Source: Paraphaeosphaeria minitans | Lineage: Eukaryota; Ascomycota; Dothideomycetes; Pleosporales; Didymosphaeriaceae | DNA: 64,000 nt | Direction of reading: 5' to 3' | Assembly (NCBI GenBank): GCA_015832175.1 | Contig: WJXW01000007.1 | Location: forward strand, 2,542,001 to 2,606,000 | Shown here: piece after piece, positions 57,471-64,000 of the stretch | Position numbering within the stretch: the first letter of the stretch is position 1 | Layout: each line of letters opens with the position of its first letter | Notes under the pieces: generated by a model | The model's input: only the letters and a program-made list of their open reading frames with translations | Database searches by the model: none | Told to the model about the DNA's origin: nothing | Made by a program: the position numbers and the translations under genes

Positions 57471-59450
57471 CTAGTCCTCCTCTGAAACACTGTCATCGTC
57501 TTCATCATCGCTGCCATCAACCTCCACCGCAGCGGCCTTGAGAGCAGTGGCAGTCGGGTCATAAAGGTCGTTGTCTTCGTCGCCTTCGCCGTCCCCATCC
57601 CCGTCGAACTGATTGTTAAACTCCTTCAGAATATCCGCACCTAGATCGTCCTCCACCTCGCCATCGCCACCGTCGCCCGCAGCCCGTGCCGAGACAGCTG
57701 TCTGCAGACGCGCACACTGCTCGCCCTCGTCGCCCTCGTCGTCGCCCATCGGCCGATGGCACTCCATGCCCCACTTGGAGTGCAAGTGGTACCGGCGACA
57801 CCACTTATCCTTACCCACCTCCTCCGTCTTCAGCGTCAAGCGGCGACGATACGAGCGCAGCGTGGTGCACATGACGTTGAAGACGAGATCGGCGTGGAGC
57901 TCGACGCGCTCCTTCTTGCACGCGAGAAACCACTCTTCGGCGGCGGTGCCGCACAGCGCGAGGGCGTCGGCCCAGAGCATGCGCGCGCCGTTGCCCTCGG
58001 CCGTGTGGTGGTACAGCGCGTTGAGCAGCGTGGGGTCGAAGTCGGTGACGTCGTCGGCCAGGGTGGGCAGGGGGAGTTTGTGCTGCCACTTGGGGACGTC
58101 GGGGAGGCCGGTGCGGTGGTAGTCCTTCATGTGGCGGTGCTTGTCTTTGGTGATGACTGTGAGGGCGCGCTCGGCGTGGGCCTTGTTCGGCATCCACATC
58201 TGGGGTAGCGTCGTGCTGCGGTTGCGCTCCTGGAAGGCGCGGATCCATGCGTCGGTGATGAGGTCGCAGAGCTGGATGTTGTCCTGGATGTAGCTGTGGA
58301 TGTAGAGGAGCGTGAGGCGGTTGGCGGTCCAGGGCATGACTTGACCCTTGTTGTTGAGCTCTGGGAGAACCTGGAGGCCTGGGCTATTGAGGCTTTCGTA
58401 GAGCGTGACGATGCGGTCTGGGATCTGTATGCTGAAGCGGTGCGGTGGCGGCGGAACTGGTTCGGATACGGGCAGTGGGGAGAACACCACTTGCTCTTGC
58501 TCCTGTAAGGACGGGGCAAGACCACCGTTCTTCTGCTTCTGCGTGTGCTCTGAAAGCTGGACAGGCGGAAGCTTTTTCTTTGGTGACGTCTTCGGTACGT
58601 TGCTCTCGTTGTGGACCTTCGCCTTCTTCTGCGGACGTCGATTGCCATGCTCATTCTCCAGATTCTTGACGGGTGATGCGTGTCGCTTCTGTCCCTTGGT
58701 CAACTGCGCAGGTGATGACGAAGTCTTCGGCTCGGTGTATCCGCCTTCGAGTCTCGCGCGCTTGGTTGGAGTGCCTCCGCCATGCTGCTTCACCAACTCG
58801 TCGATGGACGTTGTGCCTGGACGCTTTTGCCCGATCGTGGGTGACTTTGAATCGCGCTTCTTAGCCTCTGCGGCTTCTTTCATTTGCTTCTTCTTGGCGG
58901 AGAAGCGGAGGTAGAGCTTTGGCTGGATCCGTGGCACCTGCTGAGGCTGTTGCGTCGGTTGAGCCTGTACCGGCTGCTGGTCCTCCGTCTGGCTGTGAAA
59001 GCCTGAGTCGATGTTGGGGTACTCTGCATTTGAACAGTCTTCGCCCACCTCAACGTTGTTATCCTCAAGTCCTTCGGCATCATCATCCTTGACTCCCTCG
59101 GCATATTCATCCTGATGCCCCTCCATGTCTTCGTCTTCGATGTCGGGGTATGTCCACTCCGTATGTATGGCAGCCAGTTCTTCATCGGTTGGCAGCTGCA
59201 ATTGAACAGGTTCCGTCATCGCAAAGTTCAACTCCGGCTCTTGTCCAGCAGACAAGCCGTCACGTAGAAGTTGTGCGTAACCATTCTCGGTATACGTGGG
59301 AAAGGCTGCAGTCGCGCCGTATTGGTTAGAACGCAGGCTGTGGTACTGATTTGCGGGCGCAGACTGATACTCGGAGGCACGCGAGGCGCTGACATGCTGG
59401 TCCATCGCGGGGTTCATTTTGGCCAAATGATAGCTCAAAGGCATTGCCAT
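57471..59450 (-). CDS. Hypothetical nuclear-looking protein, 659 aa
   Basis: Single exon from ATG at 59450 (MAMPLSYHLAKMNP). Residues 1-90 are Tyr/Gln/Asn-rich, 90-150 strongly acidic, 160-320 basic with several NLS-like clusters (SAKKKQMKEAAEAKKRDSK, GTPTKRARLE, RRPQKKAKV, PKKKLPP). A conserved-looking folded region lies at about 345-580 (RIVTLYESLNSPGL, LTLLYIHSYIQDNIQLCDLI, TDAWIRAFQE, LLNALYHHTAEGNGARMLWADAL), followed by a very acidic tail. No catalytic motif recognised. Composition suggests a chromatin or nuclear scaffold protein restricted to this fungal class; function unknown. Confidence 0.8.
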   Translation of the reverse strand: MAMPLSYHLAKMNPAMDQHVSASRASEYQSAPANQYHSLRSNQYGATAAFPTYTENGYAQLLRDGLSAGQEPELNFAMTEPVQLQLPTDEELAAIHTEWTYPDIEDEDMEGHQDEYAEGVKDDDAEGLEDNNVEVGEDCSNAEYPNIDSGFHSQTEDQQPVQAQPTQQPQQVPRIQPKLYLRFSAKKKQMKEAAEAKKRDSKSPTIGQKRPGTTSIDELVKQHGGGTPTKRARLEGGYTEPKTSSSPAQLTKGQKRHASPVKNLENEHGNRRPQKKAKVHNESNVPKTSPKKKLPPVQLSEHTQKQKNGGLAPSLQEQEQVVFSPLPVSEPVPPPPHRFSIQIPDRIVTLYESLNSPGLQVLPELNNKGQVMPWTANRLTLLYIHSYIQDNIQLCDLITDAWIRAFQERNRSTTLPQMWMPNKAHAERALTVITKDKHRHMKDYHRTGLPDVPKWQHKLPLPTLADDVTDFDPTLLNALYHHTAEGNGARMLWADALALCGTAAEEWFLACKKERVELHADLVFNVMCTTLRSYRRRLTLKTEEVGKDKWCRRYHLHSKWGMECHRPMGDDEGDEGEQCARLQTAVSARAAGDGGDGEVEDDLGADILKEFNNQFDGDGDGEGDEDNDLYDPTATALKAAAVEVDGSDDEDDDSVSEED

Positions 59451-61063
59451 TTTGTGTTCTGCGCTCAGCTGGTGAGCTGATGTGTATGTGTATGGTTCTC
59501 ACTCCGGTTGCAGTAGAAAGTTCGCGACTGGACCGCGAGTTGATAACAGTTGGTGTGTCGCAGAGTTGCGGTAGAGGTGCCTATTCTTGTCTCCTTGGGA
59601 AAAGGCCGTATGTGCTGTATCGAAGCCGATGAAAAGGTGGCTGGGTCAGCTGTCGTCGTGGTGGCCCGCACTGAATTTGTGATCCTCTGGTGCGGTGAAA
59701 GATGCGCCGACGCTCGGGATCGTGAGAGGTAGATAGTAGTATCTGAACAACCCGCGCAGGAGCTGCTAAGTTCTTGGAGTCGTAGAGTTACCAGAGAACG
59801 AATGAGGTAGAGATATAGAGGTTGTGGGAGAGAGAATCTTTTTTGATCGTAGAAGAAGTGGCGGTCGACGTTGAGAGCGTTTGCACGAAGCTTGTGAGCA
59901 GTGCGGAAGGGCCAATGGGGTGAGCCAATGCGTCTCTCACCTTTCACCTCTCGTGTTGATCAAATGTGAACAATACCAAAAAGGTTGAAGCGCGCAGACG
60001 GTAGCTCATGTTGGCTAGGAAGCAAAGAACGGACGAAGAGGTGCAATAGCTGCTGCGAGCCGTTTGGATCTCTGCCGAAAGCTGTATGCGCGCTCCCTAA
60101 GCAGGATGCAGAGTGCATGGTGCTGAGCATTTGACGGGGACTTTACTTAGTCGAAGAAGCGTGTCACCCGTAACATCCGCGTGTAGTGTAGTTAACCTCT
60201 TGCCCGGCATTGTGTTTCGACTTGCACTCGTCGGCTGAAATATGGCGGTCGATGTTCCGGAAGCAAACGTAAAACAAAAACAGGCATGTGCGGTCGACTG
60301 GACCTGATACCTTCCTCTTCGTTTTCATGTCGGGACGATAGAACGTTTGCATGTAGAAAGCACCTATGATATGCGTATTGAGCATCTCTGATATGCGTAT
60401 TGAGCATCTCTGATATGCGTATTGAGCAGCTCTGATATGCGTATTGAGCATCTCTGATATGCGTATTGAGCATCTCTGATATGCGTATTGAGCACCTATG
60501 ATATGCGTATTGAACGACACTGGGACTGTCAGCCATAGCCATATATAGTACTCGGACCAAGCAGTTCAAAAGCCCATCTATCGGTGTCTCTTATGGAAGA
60601 CATGGCCCCCTCTGATGCATAGCAACACCGCAAGGCTGGGTTCGAACAGGGGATGCTCTTGTCGATAGAGCCACGCCAGGAAAATTCGGGCGTTAGGTAC
60701 GGTACCGCAGGCATCTGGACATCACACAGCAGGAGCTCTGTCGTCTACGAACGATAGTTGTTTCTGCAGCGTGCACTACATACGCTCGTGCATGGGCTGA
60801 GTAGGGGTTGGCTAGGCCCGAAGCGACATGTCTACGTCATCCATGGCTCGGAGTGGAGTGGATTCAGAACCCTCTCTGTGGTGTACCAGCACTGCAATCC
60901 TGCTCTGGTCCGCATATATCACCCCCATTATGCAAGCGCCCGCCCCGACAACTAGATCCCTCCTCCCGTCCCGTCCGCCGCGCAGGCATCGCTGTCCGCA
61001 CCCTCGACTCGACCACGTCATTGAACGTAATCCGCGCACGCCCCAGGAAGCAGTCCACCGTAC
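59451..61063. other. Intergenic, 1.6 kb, with 22-bp minisatellite
   Basis: Promoter side of both flanking divergent genes. Contains the 22-bp array annotated separately and a TAGGTACGGTACCGC motif at about 60695. Periodic open frames through the array (60164-60569, minus) reflect the repeat, not a gene. Confidence 0.5.
60367..60515. repeat. 22-bp minisatellite, seven copies
   Basis: Copies begin at 60367, 60389, 60411, 60433, 60455, 60477 and 60499 with TGATATGCGTATTGAGCA; variation is confined to the last bases (CATCTC, CAGCTC, CACCTA). The unit is not a multiple of three. Confidence 0.95.
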
Positions 61064-62516
61064 ATGGCGCTCAACTACCTCACGACTAGCCAAGGCTGGC
61101 TGTCCTTCAACCACAGCACCCCTACACTGTTCGTGACCGCAGAGGATGAAGACTTCGACGTGGAAACACTGCGCGCCTGGCGCGATGAAGGATTCGTCGT
61201 CAAATACGTGCCCATGGGCAAGGGCGGCAAGACGTACGTCAACACGCTGCACCATCTGGGCGACGGCATGAGCATCGGCGAGCGCTATGCGATCGTGGGT
61301 ATATGCACCTTTCCTGTAACTCAGCCTGCGCGCACCATCGAGCACGCGCCGCGTAGTGCTCGTCCCTAGCATTGTGTGGAACCCTGGCTGACGACTCATG
61401 GTGAAGCCTTCGGTGACGCAGCTGCCGTCTGTCTCGAGGTGTACTCCGAGCCCAGGACCAGCACCTCGAAACTGTGCTCCCTGATCGCCTACTACCCGAG
61501 CTCCATACCCGATCCGAGACACCGCCTCTCGTCGTCCTTCCGAGTTCTGGTCCATCTCGCGCAGGGCACCGGGGAGGGTGATACTGTTGGCGTCCAGCGG
61601 AGACCCGAAGTGCTGGGCATACAAGCGAGACGGAAGATAGTACAGAAGCGGATCACAGCAGGCATGGGTACCGGCGGCTTGCAAAGCAAAATTCCATACC
61701 CGCTCTACACCTACGAAGGCGTGGATGCGGGGTTTGCGGAGCACGATCTCGACGAGTACGACGCCGTGGCTGATGCGCTAGCATGGAGCCGAAGTCTCAG
61801 TCTGGTGCGGCGAGGGTTTGGTGCCGAAGTCGACCTCGAGCGCGTGTGGGAGGAAAACGAGGATCGTACGTTCCATCTCCTACTTCTCACGACCATCTTC
61901 TGCTCCTCAAGACCATCTTCTACCTCTCACGACCATCCTCTACTTTTCACGACCATCTTCAGCTTTGCACGACCAACTCATCTAACCGACAGCAGAGAAA
62001 TTCTACAAAAGAAGCGCCAAAAAAATCATGGAGACTTATACCACTGATCCCACTCCCACTGTAAACTACACAGCAACCCTAACAGGCGGCCAGGGCCACG
62101 AAGAAATATTCCGCTTTTACAACGAATATTTCATGGCTGAAAAACTACCCAGCTTCCACCTGCGCCTCATCTCCCGCACCATCGGTGCGGACCGCATCGT
62201 CGACGAGCTCTACGTCCAGTTCAAGCATAACATAGATATGCCCTGGGTCCTCCCTTCCGTAAAGCCCACGGGGAAGAAAGTAGAAATCGTCGTTGTCAGT
62301 ATCGTCGGCATGCGAGGCGGCAAGGTGTGGAGCGAGCGCATTTACTGGGATCAGGCGAGCGTGCTGTTCCAGGTAGGGCTGCTGGATCCTGACCAGGTGC
62401 CGGAAGAGGCGAGGAAGCAGGGGCTCGAGATGCTGCCTGTTGCGGGGAGCGAGGCGGCGCGGAAGATTATGGACTTTGAAAGCGAAGACACGAATGATAT
62501 GATTGACGACTGGTGA
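61064..62516 (+). CDS. Dienelactone-hydrolase-like / NTF2-like (SnoaL) fusion protein
   Basis: Three exons: 61064-61298, 61407-61865 and 61996-62516, 404 aa. Residues about 1-225 resemble a degenerate alpha/beta-hydrolase of the dienelactone hydrolase type (LFVTAEDEDFDVETLRAWRDEG, MGERYAIV-like ERYAIVAFGDAAAVCLE, LIAYYPSSIPDP, RVLVHLAQG, KIPYPLYTYEGVDAGFAEHD). The strand-turn that should hold the nucleophile reads AFGDAA. Residues about 240-404 are an NTF2/SnoaL-like domain (GGQGHEEIFRFYNEYFMAEK, LISRTIGADRIVDELYVQF, ERIYWDQASVLFQVGLLD). Such two-domain proteins are seen in Pezizomycotina; the reaction is unknown. Introns of 108 and 130 nt close in frame; the second is enriched in CACGACCATCTTCT repeats. 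Confidence 0.82.
61866..61995. repeat. Short tandem repeats within an intron
   Basis: The 130-nt intron holds four to five degenerate copies of ACGACCATCTTCTAC-like units spaced about 20-22 bp, pyrimidine-rich on the coding strand. Confidence 0.7.
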
Positions 62517-63057
62517 TCTGTTTTCCTTTGCAAGCGAGCGGTGGGGATGTGGTAGTGATTAACGATATTCCAACATGTACGGCTTGATGTATCACGGTTT
62601 GAAAATGCTTGTTTGTGCACTCGCCATGGGCGATGGTCAGATCGGAGCTGCAGGGTGCGATCACCTCTTCACCTCGACATGAACACGCCAGTGGTGCAAG
62701 GGTTTCCCTACGGAATGTGTTTCAAGACGTTCGCAATCCTGATCATCCCGCGGGGTCATTTTCGAAGTGGTTTATCCCTAGTAGCGTCTAGGCCACACCG
62801 TGTGCTATCGTGCACAGCCATCACATGCAGGAGCAGTCGGGACCAACAAGCACGGGAAGATTATGCAAAAAGAATAATTATGGGCTAACGGAGTGTTCGA
62901 GACCAGCTCGCCACTTGTCGAAACGACTGACCGAACCAGTCTTCAAACTGAACGAGCACGGTACAAAGCCAAAGGCCCAAGCTGCAAACCAGCCACCACG
63001 CACTCAGTCTTTGTCTCGGACACCTAGCCTCAACCGCCACGGGACCGCCCCATCGCT
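62517..63057. other. Intergenic, convergent 3' flanks
   Basis: No supported gene. Confidence 0.5.
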
Positions 63058-64000
63058 CTAGCCAGAGCTGATACTACCCAAACCGCTGCTGCTGCTGCTG
63101 CTGCTCGGACCGCCCAGCGACCGCCCCGAGCGCAGTGTGCGTCCGGAGGAAACGTCGGGCTTCGAGCCCCGGGGCGAGGTGGTGCTGATGTCCATCTCGA
63201 GCTCCTTGACCATGCGTGGGACGTCGTGCGGCGGGGCGTCGGAATCGAACGTCTTCTGCTGGCTCACGGGCTGGTTGTTGAAGGAGGCGTGGCGCTTGCT
63301 GGCCGAGGGCGTGCGCGAGCCGGGGTGCCGCATGATGCTGGCAGAGGGCGAGGCCGAGGGCGAGGGCGCGGAGCCAACGAGGTCGGAAAAGCGCTTGGTG
63401 CGGTACTGCGCGATCTGCTGCTGCTGCTGCTGTTCGTCGACGCGGGAGGATGTGGAAGAACGCTTGCGCTTGGGTGAGGTGGGGAAGTTGAGGTCGCCGA
63501 AGAGGTCGGCCTCGTCCAGCCTGTAGTCGTAGTTTTGGTCGTTTTCTTGCCACTGCTGAGGGTGCTCAGGCCGGTACGAATGCGCGCGAGCGTAGCCTTG
63601 GGGTGGGGCGATGGAGGACCGCTTCCGCTTCGGTGCAGGTTCGTCCAGGTAGCCTTGCGCGTAGCCGTTCTGCGCGTAGGTATTCTGCAGATACTGCAGA
63701 TCCTGGCCGTAGACGTACTGGTCATGGTTCTGCTGCGATTGCTCGTACTCCTGGAAGGTGCGTCTGAGCGGCCGCTGAGGTTGGGGTTCATTGGCCTGGC
63801 CGATATCAGGCTCGTCGCGGTAGACTGGCTTCTTGCCCTTGATGCGCCCGCTGCGGCGCGTACCTTGTCGAAAAATGTGGTGGTCCTCGATGTCGCTCGC
63901 GTCGTCGGGCTGGTCCCAGGGCGGTCGACCGAGTTGGGTAGAGGCGACCTCGTCCTCTTCTTCCTCCTCTTCATCGGCGTCTTCAAGATCATGACGAGTC
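63058..64000 (-). CDS. C-terminal part of a Gln/Ser-rich basic protein (5' end outside window)
   Basis: An open frame enters at the right edge and runs to the stop at 63058-63060, at least 314 residues. An acidic start (DLEDADEEEEEEDEV) is followed by RRSGRIKGKKPVYRDEPDI, a Tyr/Gln-rich stretch (YVYGQDLQYLQNTYAQNGY), two basic KRKRSS clusters that look like NLSs, a polyglutamine run of six from CAG codons, and a Ser-rich tail (RTLRSGRSLGGPSSSSS). No enzyme motif. Probably nuclear; family not recognised. Codon usage across the whole stretch is uniform. Confidence 0.75.
   Translation of the reverse strand, partial: TRHDLEDADEEEEEEDEVASTQLGRPPWDQPDDASDIEDHHIFRQGTRRSGRIKGKKPVYRDEPDIGQANEPQPQRPLRRTFQEYEQSQQNHDQYVYGQDLQYLQNTYAQNGYAQGYLDEPAPKRKRSSIAPPQGYARAHSYRPEHPQQWQENDQNYDYRLDEADLFGDLNFPTSPKRKRSSTSSRVDEQQQQQQIAQYRTKRFSDLVGSAPSPSASPSASIMRHPGSRTPSASKRHASFNNQPVSQQKTFDSDAPPHDVPRMVKELEMDISTTSPRGSKPDVSSGRTLRSGRSLGGPSSSSSSSGLGSISSG

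Noticed and set aside
60164..60569. Repetitive minus-strand frames reading MLNTHIR-type periodic peptides
   Set aside because: They are readings of the 22-bp minisatellite in different phases, without a promoter or domain context.
60812..61744. 310-codon minus-strand open frame
   Set aside because: Antisense to exons 1-2 of the DLH/NTF2-like gene, whose splice junctions and domains are convincing.

Overview
The window is nuclear DNA of a filamentous ascomycete (Pezizomycotina), most likely a dothideomycete. The evidence is short spliceosomal introns (about 42-155 nt) with GTAAGT/GTACGT donors in most genes, an intron-containing tRNA, fungal-only families (PTH11-like 7TM receptor, Zn2Cys6 regulators, subgroup-C GH18 chitinase, DUF1996 protein), and a sharp contrast between gene-rich balanced-GC DNA and an AT-rich, gene-free block with the scars of repeat-induced point mutation (RIP). 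The species cannot be named from the sequence alone.

Layout. Bases 1 to about 7,600 are an AT-rich RIP graveyard: a Ty3/gypsy element on the minus strand (integrase, RT and Gag fossils readable), a duplicated LTR/leader segment, and one GC-rich LTR-like island. An intron-bearing elongator tRNA-Met (8149-8259) stands near the border. A 7TM PTH11/rhodopsin-like receptor (9261-10628), a damaged-looking fungal regulator without a zinc cluster (11195-12628) and a full Zn2Cys6 regulator (13673-17118) follow. The latter is divergent from the mitochondrial ATP12 assembly factor (17702-18835). Next come an ankyrin-PH-ORD oxysterol-binding protein (19339-23343), a hypothetical protein, a secreted DUF1996 protein, a Cys-rich single-span membrane protein and a RING-finger protein (30427-32418).

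Bases 33783-41080 hold a chitin locus: a very large secreted GH18 chitinase with a Ser/Thr linker, convergent with a secreted protein carrying two hevein-type (CBM18) modules. Housekeeping and metabolic genes follow: a multi-span membrane protein with an AT-hook divergent from SWC5 (chromatin remodelling), a hexose transporter, eIF2B-gamma divergent from a PEX22-like peroxin, a bacterial-looking NYN-LOTUS RNA-binding protein, an HSP20 chaperone with a Gly/His-rich insert, a nuclear-looking hypothetical protein, a dienelactone-hydrolase-like/NTF2-like fusion and the C-terminal part of a Gln/Ser-rich basic protein cut by the window end.

There are no bacterial-type operons. Functional grouping is limited to the chitinase/CBM18 pair and to three tight divergent promoters (TF/ATP12, membrane protein/SWC5, eIF2B-gamma/PEX22). 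Exon-intron models were built by eye from reading-frame continuity and splice consensus. Nearly all close in frame without internal stops. Exceptions are flagged (11195-12628; the N-terminus of 27677-28645; small alternative introns).
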